64,000 bases of DNA from Janthinobacterium sp. SUN073 (GTDB lineage: Bacteria > Pseudomonadota > Gammaproteobacteria > Burkholderiales > Burkholderiaceae_D): positions 493,926-557,925 of the forward strand of contig NZ_JAPUBT010000001.1 in the NCBI RefSeq assembly GCF_030397665.1. The letters run 5' to 3'. The notes beneath the pieces were generated by a model. That model was not told the DNA's origin. It saw only the letters and a list, made by a program, of their open reading frames with translations, and searched no databases. This document shows, in pieces, positions 1 through 9,399 of this stretch. The stretch's first letter is position 1, and every line of letters starts with the position of its first letter. The translations under genes were made by a program, and so were the position numbers.

Positions 1-1152
1 ACGCTCAAGGCGTCGCCCTGGATGCGGTCGTCGCCAAAGTTCACTTGCGCGCCCGTCGTGCCGTCATACGTCTTGTTGAGACCAGTAAAACTCACGTTCA
101 GGGTGCGCGCCGCGATGTCGGCCATGGTGCTGCCCGCATTACTGGCCAGCACATAGTTGCCCGCATCGCCACCGCTCAACGCCACATTCGTCACATTCAC
201 GGCCTTGCCGGTTCCCGCGTTCCGGTTGCCAAACGCAGAGCTGCCGCTCACGCTCAAGGCGTCGCCCTGGATGCGGTCGTCGCCAAAGTTCACTTGCGCG
301 CCCGTCGTGCCGTCATACGTCTTGTTGAGACCAGTAAAACTCACGTTCAGGGTGCGCGCCGCGATATCGGCCGTGGTGCTGCCCGCATTGCTGCTCAGCA
401 CGTAGTTGCCCGCATCGCCGCCGCTCAACGCCACATTCGTCACATTCACGACCTTGCCGGTCCCCGCGTTCCTGTTGCCAAACGCGCCATTGCCGCTCAC
501 GCTCAAGACGTCGCCCTGGATGCGGTCGTCGCCAAAGTTCACTTGCGCGCCCGTCGTGCCGTCATACGTCTTGTTGATGCCGTTAAAACTCACGTTCAGG
601 AGGCGCGCCGCGATATCGGCCGTGGTGCTGCCCGCATTGCTGCTCAGCACGTAGTTGCCCGCATCGCCGCCGCTCAACGCCACGTTCGTCACATTCACGG
701 CCTTGCCGGTTCCCGCGTTCCTGTTGCCAAACGCAGAGCTGCCGCTCACGCTCAAGGCGTCGCCCTGGATGCGGTCGTCGCCAAAGTTCACTTGCGCGCC
801 CGTCGTGCCGTCATACGTCTTGTTGAGACCAGTAAAACTCACGTTCAGGGTGCGCGCCGCGATGTCGGCCGTGGTGCTGCCCGCATTACTGGCCAGCACA
901 TAGTTGCCCGCATCGCCACCGCTCAACGCCACGTTCGTCACATTCACAGCCTTGCCGCTTCCCGCGTTCCTGTTGCCAAACGCAGAGCTGCCGCTCACGC
1001 TCAAGGCGTCGCCCTGGATGCGGTCGTCGCCAAAGTTCACTTGCGCGCCCGTCGTGCCGTCATACGTCTTGTTGAGACCAGTAAAACTCACGTTCAGGGT
1101 GCGCGCCGCGATGTCGGCCGTGGTGCTGCCCGCATTACTGGCCAGCACATAG
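1..1152 (-). repeat. Tandem 249-bp YDG-domain repeats inside tpsA
   Basis: Four full units (157-405, 406-654, 655-903, 904-1152) and a part unit running off the left edge, each 83 codons. They are nearly identical at the DNA level. The unit at 406-654 is the most diverged, with INKTYDG and GNGAFGN in place of LNKTYDG and GSSAFGN. Identity this high suggests recent duplication or gene conversion, and copy number may vary between strains. Confidence 0.93.
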
Positions 1153-4100
1153 TTACCCGCATCGCCGCCCGTCAGGTGGCCCGTCGTCACCTGATAATCG
1201 ACCACTTTGCCAGTGCCTGCATGCTTGTCGCGGAAACTGCCCTGCAAGCCGGCCATGGCGACCTGGTCGCCCGTCAGCAGGCCTTCGAAATAGCCATTCA
1301 GGCCCGTTTGCAAGCTGCCGTCGTAGACACGGCTCTGCGCACCCGTGACGCCATAGTTCAGCTGGCGCGCCGTGATGTCGGCCGTGGTACTGCCCGCATT
1401 TCCATTGAGCACATAGTTGCCCGCATCGGCGCCCGTCAGGTGGCCCGTCGTCACCTGATAATCGACCACTTTGCCAGTGCCGACATTCTTGTCGCGGAAA
1501 CTGCCCTGCAAGCCGGCCATGGCGACCTGGTCGCCCGTCAGCAGGCCTTCGAAATAGCCATTCAGGCCCGTTTGCAAGCTGCCGTCGTAGACGCGGCTCT
1601 GTGCACCCGTGACGCCAAAGTTCAGCAGCTGCGGCGTGATGTCGGCCACGCCTTCCACCGTCGTGGCCGCCAAGCTGTAGTTGCCCAGGCCATTGCCCTC
1701 GAGCGCGATGCCGCTCGCGTGCAAGGCCTTGCCGTTGCCCGCGTTCTTGTCGAGGAACACGGCGCTGCCGCTGGCCGTGATGCTGTCGCCCGCCACCACA
1801 TTGCCCAGCACAAAGCTGGCGTTGCCAAAGCCCAGCTGCGCATCGTAGACCTTGCTGCCGCCCACGCTGACCGTCAGCGCGCGCGGCGTGATGGCCAGGG
1901 TGGTCGTGCCGCCCAGACTGATGTCGTACTTGGTCGACCACAGGCCCGTCACATCGTAATTGCCCACATTGCGCGCCGACTGGAAGCCCAGGCTGCCGTT
2001 GGCCGCTGTGTCGCCATCGAGCAAGCCCAGATAGGCGAGCGTGCCGTTGAAGCTGGCGAACTGTCCATCGTAGACCTGGCTGGCAGGCTGGCCCGCCGCC
2101 GTCACTTGCAGCGGCTTCAGGAAAGCCTTCAGCATCGGCGTCGTGTAGCCGTCATAGATGCGCCAGATGGGCGAGGCGCCGAAGGCAAAACCATCGAAGC
2201 TCGACTGGCGCGACATCTGCGCCGCCGTGCGGCCGATGCTGGTACCGCCATCGTTCGCCTGGCCGGAGCTGTCGATATTCCAGTAGGTGCTGGCCAAGGC
2301 GCCGCTATTGCTGCCGACCAAGCCGCCCACCGCACTGAAGCCCCCGCCAGCGATGGCGCCGCTGGCATAGGCATTGCTGATGCTGCCCGTGTTCTCGCCA
2401 GCCAGGCCGCCGATATGCTCGCGCGCGATCCCGGCATCCGCATTGCCGGCCGCCCCGACCGCGCCGGTGGCGTAGACATCGGCCAGCGTACCCTGGTTGC
2501 TGCCCACCAGGCCGCCCAGATTGCGTGCGCCGCTGACGCCGCCGCTGGCGTACGACACGGCAATGCGGCCCTGGTTGATGCCCGCCAGGCCGCCGACGCC
2601 ATCCTGGCCGGTCACGCTCATGCTGCTTTGCACCTGCTCTATCTTGCCGCCCGCGGCGACCACGCCGGCCACGGCACCCACATTGTTGTTGCCGCTGGCA
2701 TTGCCACCCAGCAGGTTCAACTGGCGCACCGTGCCTGTCGTACCGTTACCCAACTTGCCAAACAGGCCGGTGTTCAGGTTGCCGTTCGGCGCGCTCTCGC
2801 CGTGGATCTGCAAGCCGCTGATGGCATAGCCGGCGCCGTCCAGCACCCCGGAAAAACCGCCCGAGTCGCTATGCGCGATGGGACGAAAACCGGCGCCGTC
2901 ATTCCAGGCGCCCGTGCCGCTGGCATCGATATTGCCGGCCAGGCGATAGCTGTTACTCAGGTCCAGGCTGGCGATGCCTTGCAAGCCATACACGTCGGCG
3001 ATGACATACGGTGCGCCCACGCTGCCGTCGCCGTTTGTAGCGCGCAAGAAACTGGCGCCGGGAGCGATAATGAAATTGCCGGCTGAAAAGGCTGGCAGGC
3101 CGGTCGTATTTTGCGTCCAGGTGCCGCTGGCCAACCTGAAGGTCGCACCCACATTGACGGCGCCCGCGGCACTGACTGTCGATCCCGCAGTGAGGCTCAG
3201 GCTGCCGGCCACAGCTAGCGCATGATCGATCGCGATGGCGCCGCCCGTCATCAGTTGCAAGGTAGCCGGCCCCGTGGCGCCGCTCGCCACCGTCACCGCC
3301 TGGTCGACGCCGATGGCGCCTGTCATGGCGGCATGGCCGAGCGTGAGGTTCGCTGCAGAAATAGCATTCAGGTCGGCGCTAGACAGGCTGAGTTTGCCAA
3401 CCGCCTTGCTGCCAAGATTGATTTCACGGTTGGCCGACTCCGCGCGCAAGGTCACCGCGGCGCCGCCCGCCGCACCGCCGTAGGCCACGCCGCCCTGCAA
3501 ATTCATGTTATCGGCCTGCAACAGCAATGTCTGCCCCACCGCCGTGCCGACGATCTGTCCGCCGCTGCCATTGAGGACGATGCGTCCGTCGAATTTGTTG
3601 GCCCGCAGTTCCGCATTGCCGCCGCCGACATTCAAGCTGCCCGCCACGCCGAAGACGATATCGGCGCCCGTCAGCGCAACGCTGCCGCCCTGGCTGGCAA
3701 GGGCCGCATCGACATGCAAGACGGCCGAGCTGCCTTGTGCCGTGGCGCCGCCATTGTCGTTGGCCGACAGGATCAGCGGGCCGCCATTGGTGGTAATGGC
3801 CTGGTTGACGTTGATGCTGTTGCCAGCCTGCGCCGTGAGTCCCACGCCAGCCTGGGCGATGGCGACGACTGCGTTGAAGTTGATGTCGTGCTGCGCCTGC
3901 AGCACCACATTGCTGGTGGCCGCCGAAATCAGGCCCGCGCCGATAGTGGTGGTGCCCGTCGTCGGCGCATCCGAAAAATCATTGACGCCGCTCAGCGCGC
4001 CGCCATTGCCGGCGACCACGTCGATGTCATACGGATCGAGCAGCCAGTCACCCGTCTTGCCGCGCGTCGCGCGGGCGCGCGTATCGACCCTGGCGCCATC

Positions 4101-5306
4101 GACGGCCAGATAGTGCCCCGAGGTTTCCACGAAACCGCCATCGCCGCCGGCCGCACCGCCGCGCGCGGAAATGCTGCCGTGCACCTGGGCCGATTCATTG
4201 CCCCAGGCGATGACCTTGCCGCCGTTGCCGCTGACAATCGCATCGGCATGGACGCTGGCGTCCTTGCCGACGAGTACTTGCCGCGCATTTTGCACGGCCG
4301 CGTTCTTGCCCTGGTAATCGCCGCCCAGCAAGACCGTGCCGCCGCCCGTGGCACCGCTGGCGTCGACGTGCGCATTGCCCAGCAAACCCACCTGCTCGCC
4401 CAGCACGCGCACCTCGCCGCCCTTGCCGGCCGCGCCCGTGGCGCTGGTCACGCTGCCCGCTTCGAGCAAGGCCTTGCCGCTGGCCTTGAGCACGATCCTG
4501 CCGTTCTCGCCGACGACGGCGCTATTCGCGTTGAGCACGCCGCGCTGGCTGACCAGCGCGCCGGCCATGCCGATGCCGCCGCCCTGGGCGATGATCTGCC
4601 CCAGGTTCAGCGCCTGGTCCGTTGGCGCCGAGACCAGCACGCGCAATTGCGGATTGCCGGGGTCGGCCAACTGCACGCTGCGCCCGGCCGCCAGGATCAC
4701 TTCGCCATTCGGCGCCGTGATGATGCCCGTGTTTTCCACGTTCGGTGCGATCAGCAGCACTTGTCCGCCCTTGCCCGCATTGAGCACACCCGCATTGCTG
4801 ACGCCGCCGGCCACGCCGCCCGCCGCGAACTGGCGCTTGCCGGCCAGGAAATCCTCGTTCGTCATGCCCAGGCTGGAGGCCACCAGTCCGTTCACATCCA
4901 CTTTCGCCCCCTGGCCGAAGACGATGCCGTTCGGGTTGATCAGGAAGACCTTGCCGTTCGATTCGAGCGCGCCCAGGATCTTGCTGGGGTCTTGTCCTGT
5001 AATGCGGTTGAGCACGGCGCTATTGCCGTTTTGCTGGATGAAGCGCGTGATTTCGCCCGCATGGATGGAAAAACTCTGCCAGTTGATGATGGTATTGGGC
5101 GTATTCGTGATCGAAAATACATTGCCCTGCTGGTTGAACGTCGCCTGTCCATTGACCACCTGCGGCAAGGCGGGGTTGGCCTGCGCGGCGCCGAAGCAAC
5201 CGGCCAGCAGCAGCGCCAGCGCCGTGCGGCGCAAGGGCGGCGCAAAGGGGGACGAAAAAGATGGCGTCAGGACGAAAACGGAGGCGTGCTGGACGTGATT
5301 GTGCAT
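1..5306 (-). CDS. TpsA-type filamentous haemagglutinin-like exoprotein, 3' part beyond window
   Basis: Secreted partner of a two-partner secretion system, exported through the TpsB encoded just upstream. At least 1768 codons are open with no stop to the window edge. A signal peptide ends at an A-Q-A site near residue 45. A haemagglutinin TPS domain follows at about residues 48-140, with the hallmark NPNGI near residues 124-128. The middle part is glycine- and alanine-rich beta-helix-like sequence, then GLUG-type units (GGLVGSN) around residues 900-1020. The C-terminal visible half is MBG/YDG repeats containing KTYDGT and RVYDGS. I chose the ATG at 5306 because AGGA lies eight bases before it; an in-frame ATG at 5315 is the alternative. 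Adhesin, biofilm or cell-contact role is inferred. The missing end could hold a toxin or anchor domain, so effector function is unknown. Confidence 0.9.
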   Translation of the reverse strand, partial: MHNHVQHASVFVLTPSFSSPFAPPLRRTALALLLAGCFGAAQANPALPQVVNGQATFNQQGNVFSITNTPNTIINWQSFSIHAGEITRFIQQNGNSAVLNRITGQDPSKILGALESNGKVFLINPNGIVFGQGAKVDVNGLVASSLGMTNEDFLAGKRQFAAGGVAGGVSNAGVLNAGKGGQVLLIAPNVENTGIITAPNGEVILAAGRSVQLADPGNPQLRVLVSAPTDQALNLGQIIAQGGGIGMAGALVSQRGVLNANSAVVGENGRIVLKASGKALLEAGSVTSATGAAGKGGEVRVLGEQVGLLGNAHVDASGATGGGTVLLGGDYQGKNAAVQNARQVLVGKDASVHADAIVSGNGGKVIAWGNESAQVHGSISARGGAAGGDGGFVETSGHYLAVDGARVDTRARATRGKTGDWLLDPYDIDVVAGNGGALSGVNDFSDAPTTGTTTIGAGLISAATSNVVLQAQHDINFNAVVAIAQAGVGLTAQAGNSINVNQAITTNGGPLILSANDNGGATAQGSSAVLHVDAALASQGGSVALTGADIVFGVAGSLNVGGGNAELRANKFDGRIVLNGSGGQIVGTAVGQTLLLQADNMNLQGGVAYGGAAGGAAVTLRAESANREINLGSKAVGKLSLSSADLNAISAANLTLGHAAMTGAIGVDQAVTVASGATGPATLQLMTGGAIAIDHALAVAGSLSLTAGSTVSAAGAVNVGATFRLASGTWTQNTTGLPAFSAGNFIIAPGASFLRATNGDGSVGAPYVIADVYGLQGIASLDLSNSYRLAGNIDASGTGAWNDGAGFRPIAHSDSGGFSGVLDGAGYAISGLQIHGESAPNGNLNTGLFGKLGNGTTGTVRQLNLLGGNASGNNNVGAVAGVVAAGGKIEQVQSSMSVTGQDGVGGLAGINQGRIAVSYASGGVSGARNLGGLVGSNQGTLADVYATGAVGAAGNADAGIAREHIGGLAGENTGSISNAYASGAIAGGGFSAVGGLVGSNSGALASTYWNIDSSGQANDGGTSIGRTAAQMSRQSSFDGFAFGASPIWRIYDGYTTPMLKAFLKPLQVTAAGQPASQVYDGQFASFNGTLAYLGLLDGDTAANGSLGFQSARNVGNYDVTGLWSTKYDISLGGTTTLAITPRALTVSVGGSKVYDAQLGFGNASFVLGNVVAGDSITASGSAVFLDKNAGNGKALHASGIALEGNGLGNYSLAATTVEGVADITPQLLNFGVTGAQSRVYDGSLQTGLNGYFEGLLTGDQVAMAGLQGSFRDKNVGTGKVVDYQVTTGHLTGADAGNYVLNGNAGSTTADITARQLNYGVTGAQSRVYDGSLQTGLNGYFEGLLTGDQVAMAGLQGSFRDKHAGTGKVVDYQVTTGHLTGGDAGNYVLASNAGSTTADIAARTLNVSFTGLNKTYDGTTGAQVNFGDDRIQGDALSVSGSSAFGNRNAGSGKAVNVTNVALSGGDAGNYVLASNAGSTTADIAARTLNVSFTGLNKTYDGTTGAQVNFGDDRIQGDALSVSGSSAFGNRNAGTGKAVNVTNVALSGGDAGNYVLSSNAGSTTADIAARLLNVSFNGINKTYDGTTGAQVNFGDDRIQGDVLSVSGNGAFGNRNAGTGKVVNVTNVALSGGDAGNYVLSSNAGSTTADIAARTLNVSFTGLNKTYDGTTGAQVNFGDDRIQGDALSVSGSSAFGNRNAGTGKAVNVTNVALSGGDAGNYVLASNAGSTMADIAARTLNVSFTGLNKTYDGTTGAQVNFGDDRIQGDALS
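1171..1650 (-). repeat. Two 264-bp repeats of a second YDG/MBG type inside tpsA
   Basis: The block starting at 1171 recurs at 1435 with a period of 264 bp (88 codons), encoding modules with RVYDGSLQTGLNGYFEG. They differ clearly from the 249-bp units but keep the YDG core and the GNYVL ending. Confidence 0.85.
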
Positions 5307-5322
5307 GGTGTTCATCCTGATG

Positions 5323-6933
5323 CTAGTAGGCCAAGGCGAGGCGGAAATGCAGGCGGTTGGCGCCCCGCTGTCCCGTGTCGCCGCCATTGACGACATGGGC
5401 GTAATCGAGTTGCAGATTGGCGTAGCGGCTCAACAGCAAACGCAGGCCGAGGCCGCCGCTGGCGATGCCTTGCGACGCGCTTTCGCCGGGCAGCCCATGG
5501 TTGCGGCGCAGCCAGGCCGTGTCATAGAAGGCCAGCGCGCGGCATTGGTAAGCGAGCGCCTGGCCGCACCAGTTCGGCGTGTACAGTTCCAGGTTCAGGT
5601 TGACGCCCGAATCATTGGCCACCTCGCGCTCGGCAAAACCGCGCACGGACGCGGCGCCGCCGGCGCCGAACTGCTCGCCCGGCACCAGCGCGTCCGGGGT
5701 GACTTGCGCGTTGACCAGCGCGCGCCATTGCCAGTCGTCGGCCAGCACGCGCCCCGTGCTGGCGCTCAGGCGCACGGTGTTGTAGGCCGCCTTGGCATGT
5801 GCGCGCACGCGGTCGAAATCGGCTTGCGCGCCGTGCTTGCCACCGGGAATGTTATGCGCGAACGTGACGGCCACGCTGGTCTCGCCCGCGGGCACTATCC
5901 AGTTGCCGATGTAGCTGACGCTGAGCGGATGCACGCTGACGTCGGCGCCCAGTTCCATGCCGAACAATTGCACGCTGTTGCGGTAAGCCTTGTAGTCGAT
6001 GCCATACACGAGCTTGGGTTCGAAATCTCCGCTGCGGGCAAAGTTCTGGTTGTAGCGGATGCCGGCCATGCTGCCCTGCCCGCTGACGGCCAGGTCGAAA
6101 ATACCGGCCGAAACGCTGCCCGAATCGACGTTCGAGTAACTGGCAAAAAAATCCATCGAGTCGCCCAGCGCATACAGCGGCAAGTGGTAGCCGGCGCCAT
6201 ACACGCCCACCTTGTCCGGCTTTTCCAGGCTGCTCGTGTATTGCAGGCTGGCCACATGATCGCGGCCGAACAGGTTGGCATGCTGCAGCACCACGCCCAC
6301 GTGCGTCTTGCCCGTTTGCGCACTGCCCGTATTGTCCACGTTGAGCATGGCTTTCCAGGGCTTTTCATCGGCCACCGTGACGATGGCGTCGATGGCGCCC
6401 GCCGGCTCGTCGGCCTGCAGCCGCACCTCGATCTTGCGCGCCGGGTTTTCATTGGCCAGCTTCAGGCTTTGCGACAGGGCCGGCAAGTTCGGCGTCTCGC
6501 CTTCGCGAAGAAACGGCAAGGCGCGCCGCACGTTGGCCTCGTCGACCCAGGCATTGCCGTTGATGACAAGCTTGCCCAGCGGCGTTTGCAGCACGCTCAG
6601 GCGCACCACGCCACGTTCCAGTTCCTGTTCGGGCAATTGCACCTGCACGGCGCTGTAACCTCGCTCACGGTAGGCCCCCTCCAGCGCCTCGACGGCGCGG
6701 GCGATGTCGGAAAAGTCGTGCTGTGCTCCCACATAGGGCGCCAGCAGGGCTTGCACCTGCGCTTGCGTGAGCAGGGTGTTGCCCTGGACGTCGAAGCGGC
6801 GGATGTCGAAGCGCGGCACGCCGTCCTCCTGCATCGCAGGAGCAGCTTCATCCATGGAAACGGCAGCGCCGGCGGCGCCGACGGCGAACAGCAGCGCGGA
6901 ACCCGCAAGCAGGTGCACCAAACGATAGGTCAT
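5323..6933 (-). CDS. ShlB/FhaC/HecB-family two-partner secretion transporter (TpsB)
   Basis: Outer-membrane beta-barrel of 536 residues that recognises the TPS domain of its TpsA partner in the periplasm and translocates it. It has a signal peptide (cleavage near residues 21-23) and a POTRA-type region at about residues 40-120 (RFDVQGNTLLTQ, then ERGYSAVQVQLPEQ). The rest is a barrel rich in alternating aromatic residues, with the conserved SVRGF motif of the plug loop and a C-terminal strand ending in LALAY. The length is normal for the family. Its stop lies 16 bases before the tpsA start, so the two genes form a tpsB-tpsA operon. The 210-bp upstream gap (6934-7143) must hold the promoter. 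Confidence 0.93.
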   Translation of the reverse strand: MTYRLVHLLAGSALLFAVGAAGAAVSMDEAAPAMQEDGVPRFDIRRFDVQGNTLLTQAQVQALLAPYVGAQHDFSDIARAVEALEGAYRERGYSAVQVQLPEQELERGVVRLSVLQTPLGKLVINGNAWVDEANVRRALPFLREGETPNLPALSQSLKLANENPARKIEVRLQADEPAGAIDAIVTVADEKPWKAMLNVDNTGSAQTGKTHVGVVLQHANLFGRDHVASLQYTSSLEKPDKVGVYGAGYHLPLYALGDSMDFFASYSNVDSGSVSAGIFDLAVSGQGSMAGIRYNQNFARSGDFEPKLVYGIDYKAYRNSVQLFGMELGADVSVHPLSVSYIGNWIVPAGETSVAVTFAHNIPGGKHGAQADFDRVRAHAKAAYNTVRLSASTGRVLADDWQWRALVNAQVTPDALVPGEQFGAGGAASVRGFAEREVANDSGVNLNLELYTPNWCGQALAYQCRALAFYDTAWLRRNHGLPGESASQGIASGGLGLRLLLSRYANLQLDYAHVVNGGDTGQRGANRLHFRLALAY

Positions 6934-7026
6934 GTGTAGGATTTCTTGTGTAACCGGACAAGCGCGCGGCCCGCAGGCGCCAGCGTATCCGGCAATGGAT
7001 TGAAGGCAAATTTTAGACGGCTTTTA

Positions 7027-7049
7027 GTTTCTAGTCAGAAATTTCTAAC
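7027..7049. promoter_or_regulatory. AT-rich dyad upstream of tpsB
   Basis: Within the 210-bp gap before tpsB is a local AT-rich island with TTTCTA twice and the palindrome AGAAATTTCT. It stands out from the GC-rich surroundings and lies about 100 bp before the tpsB start, so it may be an operator or upstream promoter element. The binding protein is unknown. Confidence 0.35.
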
Positions 7050-7143
7050 ATTTCGCCGGGATTTTCATCGCAGTGCAGCAAACAGTGTGCCCGCAATGCT
7101 GAAAAATGGCGCCATTGCCTGCGTTCCCGCCACGACCGCAGGC

Positions 7144-9399
7144 TTACTTGCTATTTAATACGGTCACGCCGTCCCAGTCGGCAGGTGGCGGCAGGTGACG
7201 ATAGTGGTCCAGACGTGCCGCGTACAGGCGGTACAGGCTATCGTCGGGAAAGTCCGCCTGCAAGCGGGCCAGCTGCGCGCTGGCGGCGGCCCAGTCGCGC
7301 GCGCGCAGCATAGCCAGCACCGCGTGCCAGCGCTCCAGCTGCGCCAGCTCTGCCCCGTCGGCGTCGGCCAGCAGGCAGCGCGGTTCGAAGATGGCCACGG
7401 CTTCCTGCTTGCCCAGCACGCGTATGCGATCGATTTCGCGGTAGACAAAGTCCGCAGCGGCGGCGCGCGTGGCCTGGCCCACGACGATGCCCACGCCATA
7501 CAGCTTGCTGGCGCCTTCCAGGCGCGCGGCCAGGTTGACGCTGTCACCCATCACCGTGTAGGCGCGGCGGATGCGCGAGCCCATGTCGCCCACATGCATG
7601 GCCCCTGTATTGATGCCGATACCGATGCGCAGCGCCGGCCAGCCGCGCGCGCAAAACCGCTGGTTCAGCCGCGCCGCGCTGCGCTGCATCAACAGGGCGC
7701 TGGCCACGGCGCGGTTGGCGTGATCGCCAAAGGCGACGGGCGCCCCCCAGAACGCCATCACGGCGTCGCCGATGTATTTGTCCAGGGTGCCGCCATGGCT
7801 GTCGCGGATATCTTCCGACATGGCCGTCAGGTATTCATTGATATATTCGCGCAGCGCGGCCGGTGCAAGCTGCTCGGAAATGGCCGTGAAACCGCGCACG
7901 TCGGCAAACAGCACCGTCAGTTCGCGGTTCTCGCCCTCCATGGTGTAGCGGCGCGGATTGTCGGCCATCTCGGCCACCAGCTCGGGCGCCACATATTCGC
8001 CGAAGCGCGCCACCAGCGCGCGTCCCTTGCGCACCTCGAAAAAATAGCCCCACGCCAGGTTGGCGATGAATAGCGCAACGATCAGCAACAGCAGCACGGC
8101 GCCGCCCAGCACCAGGTCGTGTACGGCGTACAGGTACAGGTTGATGGCGATGGCGGCCGCCAGCGCGCCCACGGTGGCCAGCATCACGCCGGCCGGCGGC
8201 AGCACGGCCAGGGCGCCCGCCAGCAACAGGCCAAACAGCACGATCTGCACCAGTTCGAGGGCCAGCGCGTAGTCGGGCCGCGCCTTGAAGCGCCCGTCGA
8301 GCATGGACTTGATCAGGTTGGCGTGCACTTCCACACCCGGATATTCCGCATTCACGGGCGTGGCGCGGATATCGTTCAAGCCGGGCGCCGTGGTCCCCAC
8401 CAGCACGATGGCGCCCTTCAGCAGCGCAGGCGGCACCGTGCCGGCCAGCACGTCGGACGCCGACACATAGCCGAAGGCGCCGCCAGCGGGACCACCCGCG
8501 CCGCGGTACTGCACCGTGGTGGTCAAGGCTTCGCCCACGGGGATGGCCAGCGCGCCGCGCGGCGTAAACAGCATGATGTGTTCGAGGCCGCCGCTGGCCA
8601 GTGCGCGCGCCGACAGGGTATCGGCCGTGCCCATAAAACGGGGGGCGATGGCGCGCGCCCGCAGGTAGACGGCGACGGTGGCCAGCGACAGCGACGGATA
8701 ATAGCCGTCGCCGATACGCTGCAACAAGGTCGAGGAACGCACCACGCCATCGGCATCGGTCAGCGCCGTGAAGATACCGGCGCCTCGCGCGGCCGCCTGC
8801 AGGGGCGCGATATTGGCTTCGTAACCGCGCGCCACGTAGGCCGTCACGCTGCGCCCGTTCAAATCGGCCACGGTGAAGGCCGGTTTGGGCAGCACGCCCT
8901 TTCTTTGCTGCTCCGAGACGCTGTAGCCCAGCACCACGGGCTGGCCGCGCATGGCCTCGGCAAACAGGCCATCGTAGTCCATGGCCGGACGCAGCTTTTC
9001 CAGCTGCGCCGGCAAGCCGGCCACGCCCGCCAGTTCGCCGCGCGCCAGGCCTTGCAGCACGGCGTAGCCGGAACTGGTGTCCGCTTCGGGAAACGCGATA
9101 TCGAAGCCCAGCGCGGCGACGCCGTAATGCGCGGTGAGCTGGCGCACCAGGCGCGCCTGGATATCGCGGCTCCACGGGAAGCGGCCCACCCGGGCCAGGC
9201 TTTGCTCGTCGATGTCGACGATGACGATGCGGCGGTCCAGCTGCGGCGTCTCGGCCCGCATGCGCCAGTCGCCCAGCATGGCATCGAGCCGCGCGATATT
9301 GTCGTTGCCGGCCAGGCACAGCATGGCCGCCGCCAGCATCAGCAACACGCCCAGCAGCGACCGCGCCCCGTGCTTGCGCCAGGCCAGCGACAGCTTCAA
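7144..9399 (-). CDS. CHASE2-domain class III adenylate/guanylate cyclase
   Basis: Membrane sensor of 751 residues that makes a cyclic nucleotide. An N-terminal membrane helix (about 14-31) precedes a periplasmic CHASE2 domain (about 35-365), then three transmembrane segments (about 378-452) and a class III cyclase domain (about 490-670). The metal-binding aspartates are D500 (FADVRGF) and D545 (KYIGDAVMAFWG); the transition-state pair is N622 and R626 (VNLAARLE). K541 supports ATP, but the position usually holding the second base-reading residue is alanine (RRAYTVMGD), so ATP versus GTP is not settled. The start overlaps the stop of the upstream HD-GYP gene by four bases, so the two are co-translated. 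The CHASE2 ligand is unknown. Confidence 0.92.
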   Translation of the reverse strand: MKLSLAWRKHGARSLLGVLLMLAAAMLCLAGNDNIARLDAMLGDWRMRAETPQLDRRIVIVDIDEQSLARVGRFPWSRDIQARLVRQLTAHYGVAALGFDIAFPEADTSSGYAVLQGLARGELAGVAGLPAQLEKLRPAMDYDGLFAEAMRGQPVVLGYSVSEQQRKGVLPKPAFTVADLNGRSVTAYVARGYEANIAPLQAAARGAGIFTALTDADGVVRSSTLLQRIGDGYYPSLSLATVAVYLRARAIAPRFMGTADTLSARALASGGLEHIMLFTPRGALAIPVGEALTTTVQYRGAGGPAGGAFGYVSASDVLAGTVPPALLKGAIVLVGTTAPGLNDIRATPVNAEYPGVEVHANLIKSMLDGRFKARPDYALALELVQIVLFGLLLAGALAVLPPAGVMLATVGALAAAIAINLYLYAVHDLVLGGAVLLLLIVALFIANLAWGYFFEVRKGRALVARFGEYVAPELVAEMADNPRRYTMEGENRELTVLFADVRGFTAISEQLAPAALREYINEYLTAMSEDIRDSHGGTLDKYIGDAVMAFWGAPVAFGDHANRAVASALLMQRSAARLNQRFCARGWPALRIGIGINTGAMHVGDMGSRIRRAYTVMGDSVNLAARLEGASKLYGVGIVVGQATRAAAADFVYREIDRIRVLGKQEAVAIFEPRCLLADADGAELAQLERWHAVLAMLRARDWAAASAQLARLQADFPDDSLYRLYAARLDHYRHLPPPADWDGVTVLNSK

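Noticed and set aside
1-1650. Repeats as a CRISPR array
   Set aside because: Units of 249 and 264 bp are multiples of three and lie in frame inside a coding sequence; no short repeat-spacer pattern.
45-3086. Plus-strand open frame of 1013 residues across the tpsA repeats
   Set aside because: It is antisense to tpsA. Its Arg/Ala/His-rich content is what a GC-rich gene gives when read from the other strand, and it repeats only because the true gene repeats.
3222-5390. Plus-strand open frame of 722 residues
   Set aside because: Antisense to the 5' half of tpsA, where the minus strand encodes a clean signal peptide and TPS domain.
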